DNA from: Owenia fusiformis
Lineage: Eukaryota; Annelida; Polychaeta; Sabellida; Oweniidae
Direction: 5' to 3'
DNA: 64,000 bases
Assembly: GCA_903813345.2 (NCBI GenBank)
Contig: CAIIXF020000006.1
Location: 29,797,024-29,861,023, forward strand
Of the stretch, positions 24,224 to 34,882 are shown in pieces. Each line of letters begins with the position of its first letter. Within the stretch, counting starts at the first letter, position 1. Both the position numbers and the translations under genes were made by a program. Under the pieces are notes generated by a model. That model had not been told where the DNA came from. It saw only the letters and a program-made list of their open reading frames with translations, and searched no databases.

Positions 24224-27200
24224 GATAACAATGATAGCATTGGAGAACAGGCATATCCTTATATAATGTATGTAAATTGGAGTGGATACACAAGACTGCT
24301 TTACAATAACGGCCTCATATTTGGATATCCACACAGTGGAATAATATTATTTATTTTAGAATCAATGAAATATAAAAACAAATAATGAACTTTACTCATT
24401 CTGCGTTTGTTGCTATTATATAATCACCAAGATATGGTAAAAATTGTTGCGACCATTTTTTATAACTCAGGCTCTCAGTGTTGTCAGTGTGTGTAACAAA
24501 TTGTTACACTTTTAATACCATTTGTCAGCAGCTATATCACGTGATGACATTATGTGGTACGAAGGATCTCTCAGAGAACAGGTCAATATTGTGTACTCAC
24601 GTACTTCATGTACTAATGGGTGTTGGATAAAATTCAAGAACGTTTTGTTTGCATATATTGTATATTAGGGTGTATCAAAAAATGACTTTACATTTTTTTA
24701 AAGATCAACAGATATCTAATAACGCATTTTTCAATCTTAAGATTTGTTCCAATGGTTTCAGTCATCTTTAGGAAAAGTTGATTTTGGTCACATGACAACT
24801 TGGATGACATCTATCTTTCAATGATATATTTTGTTAAACTTGGTATCATTGAAAACTACCCTGTATTGAATGCGATATTATAAGTTATTGAATGAATTGA
24901 AGTGCAATACGGGATATATTCTGCTTGAGAAATTCTGTATTGGAATGAGACGAAGTCAAGTGCCAATACCGAATATCGAGAGCAGAATATATTCTGTATT
25001 GCATTTAAATCATTCTATAACGTTTTTATCGTATGATCTTAGGATCTTAGGCCAATACATTTTCCTTAGGAAATAATCCCTAGGAAATATTTTGTATCCT
25101 CCGTATTGCTACTGTGATTGTCCACTCTGTACCAATATTTTCTGTATTGCGACGGAGATGACCAACTGGGACAATCGCAGTAGCAATACGGATTCGTACA
25201 GCACAAGAACTGACCAATCAGAGGGCTTCATTTTACAGATTATACAATAATATATTATACTGGGGAGTCCCACACGATGAAATTCAATTTATTTTGTTTT
25301 GATGTTCATCAGGGAAATTGAAGATCTAGTAAACTTGATGGAATTTTATACAAATGTAGAGTCAGTTTATAAGGTTTCTTAGGAGTTTTCGTTTTGTGTA
25401 CATGTAGTATCATTGTAGATCTAATAATCAATACTAAATAATGAGGGACTATATGAGATTCCATGTACTAATGTAAAGGAATAAATATTTGAAATTTACC
25501 TCACTAGACATGACCTTAAAATCCAATATTTGGTTTATAACAAGTCTCACTTAGCCTGCTGATATTTCAATACCAAACAAGCATTGAAACAAATTAAGTG
25601 TTGTTTAAAGTATATGGGTTAATCTAATTAGGGGGGGGGGGTACTTATAGTCATCCAGGCTACAGTGTCTGTCGTGAACTCCCCCCCCCCCGCGCTGGCC
25701 GAAAATTCTTTCAAAATCATGCAGTTTTTCACCATTCTGAGCACTTTTTAAGTGACTTTGGCCATTTTTGCACCCAAATTGTCAAAAGTGAACCCCCTCC
25801 TGGAATTTTCCAAAAGGCGAACCCCCCTTGGCAAATCCTGTCTACGGGCCTGTATGTATACATATATTGATCCATGTTTTGTACTATGATTCAGCAATCT
25901 AATGAATTAACGATACAATGACTACACATCCAATCTGTGGCATAGTTTGATTGATCAAATGTCTACTAAATACATATAAGAAGCAGATCAATTGATATTA
26001 TCGAATATTCCAACTTGAACCAAATGTCATACCCTGCGCGGAGTCTAGTTGGCCTAGTTATGAACTACCTATTATTTCTCTTTTACGAATCGAAGTGGAA
26101 CGAATGCAAAGGGTACAAACTTCAATATGCAACACTTATAGCTGAGACAGATGTCCTTCTGAGTTTCATCTTTTTCATGAAACATGAAAGCAACAAACTT
26201 GGCATAGTTGTAGAAACACATGAGTGAAAAATTATTTAAGGGCCCGGGTTTGAGGGCAAGTGATTTGGGTTGGTTCTTTTAGAGTTTTACCCTCTCGGGG
26301 ATTATTTTTGAGAAACTAACCCCGATAGGAGGAAGGAAAAAATCTGTTTTATCGAACATGGAGTGGGGGATTATGCAACTGCAATATTCGATAGGGCTCC
26401 ATAAATATGCAATGGGGTATAAATCTTTGTGAAATTCGTTTCTCGAGAAAAAGCTGATATTACCCGCTCACTGAATTCAATAAGGGTTTATCGGGAATAT
26501 CTTTTAATTAATCAACTGAATGGAGATATTAATCACATATTAAAACTAAGCCAGTGCTATATTATTTCTTCCTTTACCTGCATTTTATGCCATGTCTATA
26601 CGTACTAAATAATTTATTGCTAACTTAAGAAGCTTGTAATTCAAATGAATCATTAATTGAAGATTATAGACCAAATTTGCTGTTTGATCGCTCTCTGATT
26701 GTCGCTTATTAATTCTAATAATATAGACTTGCGTCGACATTTTATTTTCATTCAAAATGTCCAATATGTGTAGTTAAAGTAAACGACACTATGTTTAATT
26801 TATTAATTTTACCATTATTAAGGTCACGTTAACCCCAATATATTGTTGTAATAACAATTGCAGATCCTGTTCACTTGTGTTCAGTGTTATCGTAATTGAT
26901 ACGACATTCAGTTAAGGATTTATTGTATAAATGTCGATTTAAAGAGTTGTTTGCTTAAGTTTAACGTCATTCGTGTTTTGTTAGTTATTTTAAACTAACC
27001 ACAATGGGAAATATTACATTAGATATTACTTAGTAAAAGTCATCATGATAAACCATGACATCTCATTTCTTCTCAGCCATGAGATGTTTCAGGTGAAACA
27101 GAAAGATGCTATGAGTATCAGAAGGAGTAAAAGTACTGTCTCTGTAAATCTGACACCTCTTTTAATTTTTTATGTCACCACCAGTAGTGGTAACATATTG

Positions 27201-28326
27201 TTATAGTCTCAAACTTATTTTGTGGACGGTGGTCGGCTGTCGGCGTCTGTAACAAATAGCAGGTGGTGACATTTTGCATGTTAATCCCTTGTTGATGATC
27301 TGACTTTGTACTACACGGTTTAATTGCCTATCCATTTTTTCAAATCGAAGCCATCCAAATGTATTGTAATAAATGTTAATTTCTATTGTAATGTGAATTA
27401 TGTGTTATTAGTAAATGTACAGCATTTTCGGCTAAGTTAGGAAATGATTGACTGTCCCTTTATATCAGTGATCGAAACATGTTGGTATGTACATATATTA
27501 GTCATTAACCCACAGGAGTTCATTGAACACTTAGAAATGAATACTATGGAATAGTATGTGAGTAGATTTTGCTCAACCACCCACCTACTAGCCTTGCCCA
27601 AGTCGGTAATGATCTTGAATTATTACTAGAAATCAAGATAAGTAAAAGAGACCGACTTGGGCAAGCTTACTCACCTACAAATGAATATAATCGCCTAAAT
27701 ATTGAAATAACATATAGCAATCATCAATGACTTAATGAAATGTCCTTGTTTACAAAATCTTGTTTACAATTGTCTGTTCTCAGATCGACAATAAATAAAA
27801 AAAATCTAAGTACTAACAATCCACCTGCACATTTCTTCTCTGATATATTTGATAAAATTATTGTAACCACGACTGTTTGTAATCAGGTTTGTAATTCATA
27901 TACAATTTAATTTACCGTATTGTAGTTATCTTCATTCTATATTATATAAAAAAAACACCATTGACGTATGTCATTTTCTGAATCATTTATCGCCTTAAAA
28001 TGATTAAATCCAAAAGAACCCTTTACAGTTTCTTCCATATTGCAATAATTTTTCAGAGGCAATATAATTTGAATTATTAATATATGAGGTAAACCTAAGC
28101 CCTTGATAATCATGAGGCATTCCCCATAATACTTATTAATTAATAATAATAATTGATTTTGCGAAAAAGGTTTTACTTATTAATATTTGTCCTATGACGT
28201 AGGCCGACACACCTGTGTATTACTTAATGCAGAATCTAATAGACAACGACAGGGAGTTCTAGCGTTTATAATATCGACCAGCCTAGCAACAATACAGTTT
28301 ATAGTTTCATATCGGTCTACAGCGCA
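24224..28326. other. Intergenic region between SCFD2 and the AJM1-like gene
   Basis: No supported gene. It contains inverted-repeat hairpins at about 24895-25010 (GCAATACGGGATATATTCTG type) and 25100-25190 (CCGTATTGCTACTGTGATTG type). It also holds a poly-G tract near 25630, a poly-C tract near 25682 with a CCCCCCTTGGCAAATCC-type repeat to about 25855, a family B repeat at 27172-27295, and a hairpin at 27592-27668 (CTTGCCCAAGTCGGT and its inverse). The 5' flank of the next gene lies at the right edge; I cannot place its promoter. Confidence 0.5.
27172..27295 (+). repeat. Dispersed repeat family B, copy 3
   Basis: The clearest copy. Starts GTCACCACCAGTAGTGGTAA, includes TTGTTATAGTCTCAAACTTA and TTTTGTGGACGGTGGTCGGC, and ends near CATGTTAATCCCTTGTTG. 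Shared with 15885-15960 and 21218-21345. Confidence 0.55.
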
Positions 28327-31300
28327 ATGCCTCGACTTACCGGCGAAAATCTATTCGAGAGATATATACTCGCCACAGTTGCTACCATAATAACAGTCGT
28401 TTTATCGTGGAGATTATTATATTCTTGGAAGGATGGTTCCAGAAAGAAACAACAGTTAACAGCTGCTAGCAAAGAAAATCAAGGCGTTCCTGTGGGTTGT
28501 GCTATATCGGTTAATAATAACACATGCGAGGATGATATTTCTTTAAGTGGAGAGGAGTGTAGCGATAATGTTAATTCCGAGTATGATAATACGATTATAC
28601 AACGTCACCACGTGAGGACAGATCAAGTCAATGAGAGTCACATTGAACCAGCTGGAGTCGTGTGTGGTGTTGACGTATCACCTTGTACAGTGGAGACGAT
28701 CGATAATAGTCCAGATGTAGCTCGGGTTTCTGATGGAAACTATAATAGAAGGAGCACTAATGGAAAATATGTTTGTTGCAGTGAACCCAATGTTAGTTTA
28801 TTGATTAGTGAAGGGAGTAATATTAATCCTATACAACAATGCAATAGCAATATACAACAGCGAGAAGTCGACACGAAATCAAGAGACAATTATTCTACAA
28901 AAGTCACGTCATCGGAACAGGGATATGTGACAAGTGCCATCAAATCGGTAGATGGCGTTACGAATATCGTATTACCAGATGAATATATCACCAGGGGTAA
29001 TGATAATGTTTCACTTAGCAATGATCACCAAGATACATTTTCATCACGTAAATGTCAGACTGTCCTGTATCCGCAATACACGATAGAACACACGACCAAT
29101 AAAAGATGTCAGGCCGGTTGTAAAAAACAAGTATTGAATTCTAAAATGGAAGTTATACGACGTGGAGATCAAGGGTCGTGCGATAACAATGGTCCCAAAG
29201 ATATATTGACAGGAGGTCACCTTGATCTCCGAACCGAGGCCTCAGATCGCATAATAGCATTTCTGTCTGACAGCGATGGAGACGAATCTAGATCTAGTTC
29301 TGATGTATCGGACGCTGAAACTATTATTGAAATTAAACCTAATGAAAAAAGCGACGTTGTAAGTGAATGTGATACAGCTGACGCTGAGGATCGTTCCGAT
29401 CAAAACTGCGACGACCTTGAAATTGTACAAGAAATGGATGAATTAAGCAACGAGGGAGAGAATTGTTCGGATATTTATGCTGACGCACCTCTCTCGAATA
29501 TCGCAGAAGCAGACCAAGCATTGACGAAGTTTGTATTCGTGCAACAATCTCATACTCGAACTCTTTTATGTGAGCAATTAACAGTGACGTCAGTCAACCA
29601 TGAAGCTCCATCTATAGAATATGAGCCAGAAACTGGAAACGATGTTGATGATACGAGGGGTAACCAAAATGTTGTTGATTTGAAACCTGAAACAAATGAC
29701 GCAGTGGATAATGCCGTTTCTGGATCGATAATTACGTCAAAGGATGATGACAGGCATCTCCTGGGGTTGAGTTTCAAACCGCCCAACACGTATGATGCAC
29801 GCAATGAGACAGAAACTACCAGAAGTGACATTGCATCTTCGTGTAGCATCAAATTAAATAACGATGTCGATGTTCATAATGAATGCATTGCTGCAGATAC
29901 CGAAAATATTCAACAAAATGAAAGTGTCGCCCCAAGTGATGATCTTTCTGAAAGTAATTCCAATTTTATTTCCAAGATGTCATTAGATGCAGTTCGTGAA
30001 ACTTCCCCTATCAAAACCGAAAACGCTGTCATAAATAGTAGTATAGATGTCGTGAACAATGATAGTAAAATGCCAGTCACACGTTCTATTGAAAACATAA
30101 ACAGTTCTATTTCAGAGGAAACTGAAGTGGCAAACAAACAAGAGAATCAAAACAATCCGACAAAAGGAACCGTTAAACAAGCAAATTCTCCCTGCCATAA
30201 TACTTTTATAAATATACACAACAATGCCGAACCAATACTGCAAGCGAACATTTCAAATAAGAAGTCAAGTCAACCCTTGAAGAGTGACTTAAACGGGAAA
30301 CCGTCGATTACTGATGATTATATCGAGGGGAAACAATCGAGCTTTCCTATAAATTCATGTTCACCAACTAGCGAACAAGCAGGATACGATACAGTATTGT
30401 TAAAAGAAATTTCAAGTGGTAGTTCTTGTTCAAATAATGAGAACTCTAATAAAACTGATAATCGCATTGAAGAAGTGGCTATAAGATTACAATGTAATGT
30501 CACGAGTGCAAATACGTCTCACCTTAACCACAGTACTAAGGAATATCACAAAACTCGAGAGCTGTACACTCAAAAAGGGACGCTATCTGAATCACCAACA
30601 ATTGAACCAGATATAGAATCTGAAAGTAACGCGAAGAATGACGAAAAAGAAAACATTTTCGCCAAGGACAATTCGTGTAAGACAGCACACTTGAACGCGA
30701 ATATTTCTGAAATGATCTTAGACAAAAGCAAATCGAATAATGTTAAAGATAAGACGATTGATCAAAACACGACCGAAGTCCAGCCACGTAATAAAATGCA
30801 AACTCAATACAAATCCCTTAATGAGGAAAATAAATACGAGGACAAACATTTATATTTGGAAAGCGATGGAAAGTCAACCATGGGACATAATCAGCCTGGA
30901 AACTATCATAATTCCAATGTGAATAATACGACTAATATAAGGACTTTAGATAGAAAAGTGGACACATCCAAAAACGCAAGACCTCAGTCACTGGAATATA
31001 GTCCGGGAAAGGCGATATCACTTGACAATTTAGCAAAGACCCACAGCCGAGCAGGGATTACACCCTCCTCCCCAAGCGTAGCTCCTAAGGGATTTTTCTA
31101 CGATAGAAGATCGTGTACTTCCTTACTTGAGACTGATCTTGACACGATGGTTACAACTGCTGTTCCACTGGTCACCAAAACAGATATGGATGATATACTT
31201 TCAGCGCCACCTATGCGTGCTTCAAGCATGGTCAATTTACGCAGCACAAGATCAGATACAAAGCCCAACAGGCCAAGCTCAGTACTAAGCATGCCTTATC

Positions 31301-33762
31301 GTTCAAATGATGCAGTTGATTCATTCCAGCCTAATATGGCATCTCCATCGTCAGATAGCAGTCAGAGAATCAACCAATCTCTCGAGAAATTAAACATACC
31401 TGATTGGTTGAGGTATTCCAATGTGAAACATTATGCATCTACTGGATTTATACTTGGTACTGACAGGAAGGACGCTGGTCTTAGCTCCGGGAGAAGTACC
31501 CCAACTATACCCAATGAGCCGACCCCTAGTGGACCTAGACCTGTAATCATTCAACGTAGTGCCTCTTCAGTAAGTCGCTCGAACTATATGAGACCCCCTG
31601 TAAAGTACGCTAGCCTTACGCCCTCAAAATTCGAACTCCCTAGTGCAAAACTGAGGAGAAGTACCCCCAAAGAGCTACTCCCGATTAAAATGAAGCCTTT
31701 TAAAGCCATTGTTACGAAAGCCCCAAATATACAAGCTAAGACCAGTGAACCGTACGAATCCGAGCCGCCTAGTGAACCACAGGAAACGGGTTCATTTGGT
31801 AGAATGGTTAGATCACGACCTATCATGGGACTCTCTCAGTATACATTGAAAGAGGTTGATGAGAAAGATGGCAGCACTGCGCCCAAGCCTGTCATTAGAG
31901 ACAATGAAGAAATCCCTGTCATACCTAAGTATTCAAAGAACAGAAATGAATTTAAAGATGGCAATACTGTACATAACCCAGTTATCATACCAAAAGGAAA
32001 CGGAACTGTTTCTCCAAATAGGGTCGAAAGTCGACAACCCAATGACAGTACAACCGATCCGATAATACATGTAAAGAATAGTAGGCAATCTACTGGATCA
32101 AACGAGAATACAGTCCAGAAGTCATCGGTCCAGTTGAATTTGAATGGAAATAGGAGTTTAAACAATACACCTCCATCTCCCAGACTGTCTGTGAGAAAGG
32201 TACAGCAGTCTCCTCAAGAACAAAGTCCAAGAAAGGAGCATTTCAATGCCGTCCCACAAATTCTTATAAATGACAAAAATCATACGATTTCAAGCACCCT
32301 AAATCATGATCGCCAAGAAAGAAAAACTAAAAAGATGAATAGTTCGTCTGATGCGACATCTGACTTAGATCCATCTAAATCCTCCATCCAGTCAGATCAC
32401 AAAACCACACCAAAGCAAACTGGTCGAGATGTTTTTCCTGTTCTTACACTCGACGACTCTCCTCCACAAAATAAGACCTCTCGTCCTAATAAGCCTGATC
32501 TCCACGTGGAACTTACTGAAACAACATTGGATAAAGTATTTGTCAAAAAGCCTCCACAGGAAACTGATTCTTCCCTGGAGGCCATTTTGGACGGACTTCT
32601 TGACCTTTCTTCGCCTAAGACTGAGACTCCACCTGGAGATGGAAATGTAAGTTTTTCATTTGATGACCCAAATGAAAAAGGGGAGGGAGCAGAAGCACAG
32701 ATTAATGACTTATATGATTTTAATTTCTTGAATTCTACTGCGGATGTTTCATCGTCTGATGATGAAATTGCGAAATTATTTGAAGATGAAAATGTTGAAA
32801 TCAAGTGTAGAAACACCAAATGTGGAAAGACAGCGAAACTTGTAGAGGCTAGAGCCAGTTATAAGTCTTGCCATCAGTGTTATACATACTACTGCAGTCG
32901 GGAATGCAGAAAAAAACATTGGCCAAGACACAAGAAAAAATGTCTCCAGAGTAAACTTGGAAGTGCTTGCAAACATATTATCACATCCATAAGAAAGAAT
33001 GCAGAGCAATTTTCTCGGATTGCCAGGACTGGATTTCTATCGAAAGGCAGGGGTTATGTCCAAATTATTTTTGATGATATCGAGTCAACAGAACAAATTA
33101 TAAACAACAATGCACACGGTGCTTCGTTGGCTATTGCCACATATGTCTCCCTGCGAGATCTCGAAGAGAGTTCGATGGTGACCAGCGAGACCACACATGC
33201 CAAGCACATTGAGACTCTCACGCAACAATGTAAAGCATACAATCCTGAATTCAAGTTTGTTATTAATGTCGGCATTCAACCATGCGTTTCAGACGCAGGT
33301 TCAACGCACACTTCATCACTGTCCAATGACTCTATGTCTTTGTCTTCTGGAGGTTTGGGAATGGTCCAGAAGTCAGCAAAAGTCAACTTAAGCTCAGCTC
33401 AAATAAGACCTCGACCTAAGCCAGACAGAGAAACCCTCATTCTTACAGCTGTACCCGGTGCTGAGATAACCGAAAACATGGACTTGAGAAAAGCGCGGGA
33501 GATTTGTTTCATCCATATCCAACGGAAGTTACGTCAGAGGGGAGTAAGTTTACGACATCAATACCCGGATATTTACAGCAGATTGTGTGCCTACGTTGAC
33601 ACAAATGAACCGTTTACACCTATAGATCTGTATCCAGTTGACAAACGAACTGGCAAACGGTTTGTGTGTCTCATTATGCCAAACTCTGACCCAGAATTAG
33701 ACTGGTTAATCGATAGCGATTTACTTGATGAACTTGGATTATCAAATATGGGCCTGCAATGA
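28327..33762 (+). CDS. Large single-exon MYND zinc-finger protein, probably AJM1-like (apical junction component)
   Basis: One uninterrupted frame of 1811 codons. A hydrophobic segment at about residues 13-31 (YILATVATIITVVLSW) followed by KDGSRKKQQ suggests a membrane anchor with the bulk in the cytoplasm. Residues of about 35-1480 are Ser/Asn/Asp/Glu-rich and look disordered. A MYND-type finger spans 1494-1539: C1494, C1499, then C1515-x2-C1518-x4-C1523-x3-C1527-x7-H1535-x3-C1539. A well-structured C-terminal region follows, ending at RTGKRFVCLIMPNSDPELDW and LLDELGLSNMG. From memory, the finger plus tail resemble the apical junction protein AJM1 (C. elegans AJM-1, human AJM1); I am moderately confident and could not align them. 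The coding region has no introns, unlike its neighbours. Start ATG is in a weak context. Confidence 0.9.
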   Translation: MPRLTGENLFERYILATVATIITVVLSWRLLYSWKDGSRKKQQLTAASKENQGVPVGCAISVNNNTCEDDISLSGEECSDNVNSEYDNTIIQRHHVRTDQVNESHIEPAGVVCGVDVSPCTVETIDNSPDVARVSDGNYNRRSTNGKYVCCSEPNVSLLISEGSNINPIQQCNSNIQQREVDTKSRDNYSTKVTSSEQGYVTSAIKSVDGVTNIVLPDEYITRGNDNVSLSNDHQDTFSSRKCQTVLYPQYTIEHTTNKRCQAGCKKQVLNSKMEVIRRGDQGSCDNNGPKDILTGGHLDLRTEASDRIIAFLSDSDGDESRSSSDVSDAETIIEIKPNEKSDVVSECDTADAEDRSDQNCDDLEIVQEMDELSNEGENCSDIYADAPLSNIAEADQALTKFVFVQQSHTRTLLCEQLTVTSVNHEAPSIEYEPETGNDVDDTRGNQNVVDLKPETNDAVDNAVSGSIITSKDDDRHLLGLSFKPPNTYDARNETETTRSDIASSCSIKLNNDVDVHNECIAADTENIQQNESVAPSDDLSESNSNFISKMSLDAVRETSPIKTENAVINSSIDVVNNDSKMPVTRSIENINSSISEETEVANKQENQNNPTKGTVKQANSPCHNTFINIHNNAEPILQANISNKKSSQPLKSDLNGKPSITDDYIEGKQSSFPINSCSPTSEQAGYDTVLLKEISSGSSCSNNENSNKTDNRIEEVAIRLQCNVTSANTSHLNHSTKEYHKTRELYTQKGTLSESPTIEPDIESESNAKNDEKENIFAKDNSCKTAHLNANISEMILDKSKSNNVKDKTIDQNTTEVQPRNKMQTQYKSLNEENKYEDKHLYLESDGKSTMGHNQPGNYHNSNVNNTTNIRTLDRKVDTSKNARPQSLEYSPGKAISLDNLAKTHSRAGITPSSPSVAPKGFFYDRRSCTSLLETDLDTMVTTAVPLVTKTDMDDILSAPPMRASSMVNLRSTRSDTKPNRPSSVLSMPYRSNDAVDSFQPNMASPSSDSSQRINQSLEKLNIPDWLRYSNVKHYASTGFILGTDRKDAGLSSGRSTPTIPNEPTPSGPRPVIIQRSASSVSRSNYMRPPVKYASLTPSKFELPSAKLRRSTPKELLPIKMKPFKAIVTKAPNIQAKTSEPYESEPPSEPQETGSFGRMVRSRPIMGLSQYTLKEVDEKDGSTAPKPVIRDNEEIPVIPKYSKNRNEFKDGNTVHNPVIIPKGNGTVSPNRVESRQPNDSTTDPIIHVKNSRQSTGSNENTVQKSSVQLNLNGNRSLNNTPPSPRLSVRKVQQSPQEQSPRKEHFNAVPQILINDKNHTISSTLNHDRQERKTKKMNSSSDATSDLDPSKSSIQSDHKTTPKQTGRDVFPVLTLDDSPPQNKTSRPNKPDLHVELTETTLDKVFVKKPPQETDSSLEAILDGLLDLSSPKTETPPGDGNVSFSFDDPNEKGEGAEAQINDLYDFNFLNSTADVSSSDDEIAKLFEDENVEIKCRNTKCGKTAKLVEARASYKSCHQCYTYYCSRECRKKHWPRHKKKCLQSKLGSACKHIITSIRKNAEQFSRIARTGFLSKGRGYVQIIFDDIESTEQIINNNAHGASLAIATYVSLRDLEESSMVTSETTHAKHIETLTQQCKAYNPEFKFVINVGIQPCVSDAGSTHTSSLSNDSMSLSSGGLGMVQKSAKVNLSSAQIRPRPKPDRETLILTAVPGAEITENMDLRKAREICFIHIQRKLRQRGVSLRHQYPDIYSRLCAYVDTNEPFTPIDLYPVDKRTGKRFVCLIMPNSDPELDWLIDSDLLDELGLSNMGLQ

Positions 33763-34286
33763 TTTGGTAGATCTGTAGATCATTCATGACCCTTTTGATA
33801 CCCATACAACTTTTATACACCAATATAGCCATTTCATGTTGAATATTTCACGGGCGGTGTCATGTAATAATTTAACATGCATGTGATAATTAACTGTTAA
33901 AATAACGAATGGTAGTTTTTAGAATTGTAAATATGTTACACATTGACATGATCTTATGCCCTGAAAGTTGGACTTGCTAATTTATGTGGTGGCTTTGATG
34001 AAATGAAATTGAATGTGAGTGTGTATATTATATATGGCTTGTAGACAGTTAGTATTTTATCATATTTGATTTATAATGCTTATTTATTGTCCTGGTGTGG
34101 ATCCTAGCAATTGCGTACAGAGTATGTAAGAGAAGCAGAGTGTAGGATTATACATTCTGTTACTAAACTTCTTTAATGAGTTGAATTATTATTTTATTGT
34201 ATAAATTAAAATATTATTTATCAACGAGTCTATGTCGTATATTTTGTGTGTTTTATGTGGTTACATATACACAAGATTATAACAGA

Positions 34287-34292
34287 AATAAA
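34287..34292 (+). terminator. Candidate poly(A) signal of the AJM1-like gene
   Basis: AATAAA about 525 bp after the TGA stop, in an AT-rich 3' region. Position and sequence fit a cleavage signal. An ATTAAA variant lies about 80 bp upstream. Confidence 0.4.
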
Positions 34293-34341
34293 CAATAGGG
34301 TACCCAATATAGACCTTTGTTAACGCCATATTCACACACCG

Positions 34342-34595
34342 CTAGGCAAGGCGTATCCAATTCCAATCCAATCAGAACACGCTATTTCACCTTCTGTTAT
34401 GTAACCAATAACGAACTCATGGTCACTAGTTAAACGGTTGTTATGGTGATGATTGGGCTTGATATTTCGATGCTGGGGCTTTGCCATATGGTTTCCGATC
34501 AGTGCTTGCTCCGCATCTCGTGTAAATTTTGGAAAACAAAATCTTCAAGGAATTGTCATTCCACATTGCACTGAGTCCAGAGCTTAAATCCTTAA
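34342..34595. repeat. Dispersed repeat family C, copy 2
   Basis: Starts GCTAGGCAAGGCGTATCC and ends near GAGTCCAGAGCTTAAATCC, matching both ends of the repeat at 17485-17912. The hairpin core of copy 1 is mostly missing here. Confidence 0.5.
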
Positions 34596-34882
34596 ACAAA
34601 AATGAATTCCCATACAAGGTCTATAAATGGGTTAGAACTATTTTGAAATTTTTTTCATCGTCTCAGATTCAATCGTACATCATGTTAGCACTTGGGGATT
34701 TAAGCAACTTACTCAATGCTTTATTTGCCTGTATCACAAGTTAATTGTTGTTTGGTAAGCATACACGTCATGAGCATTGAGTATATTTCACACAAATTTT
34801 CAATACAAGGAAAGATTCCAGACAAATATGATACCTTTAAACCACCGTATTCAGATTTGAAAGACTGCAAATCGTCGCATGA

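Noticed and set aside
26015-26227. 70-aa plus-strand frame with hydrophobic stretches
   Set aside because: No splice context, no recognisable family and ordinary AT-rich composition; treated as chance.
28187-28390. Short plus-strand frame overlapping the start of the AJM1-like gene
   Set aside because: It overlaps the long frame in another phase and has no recognisable features; more likely 5' UTR.
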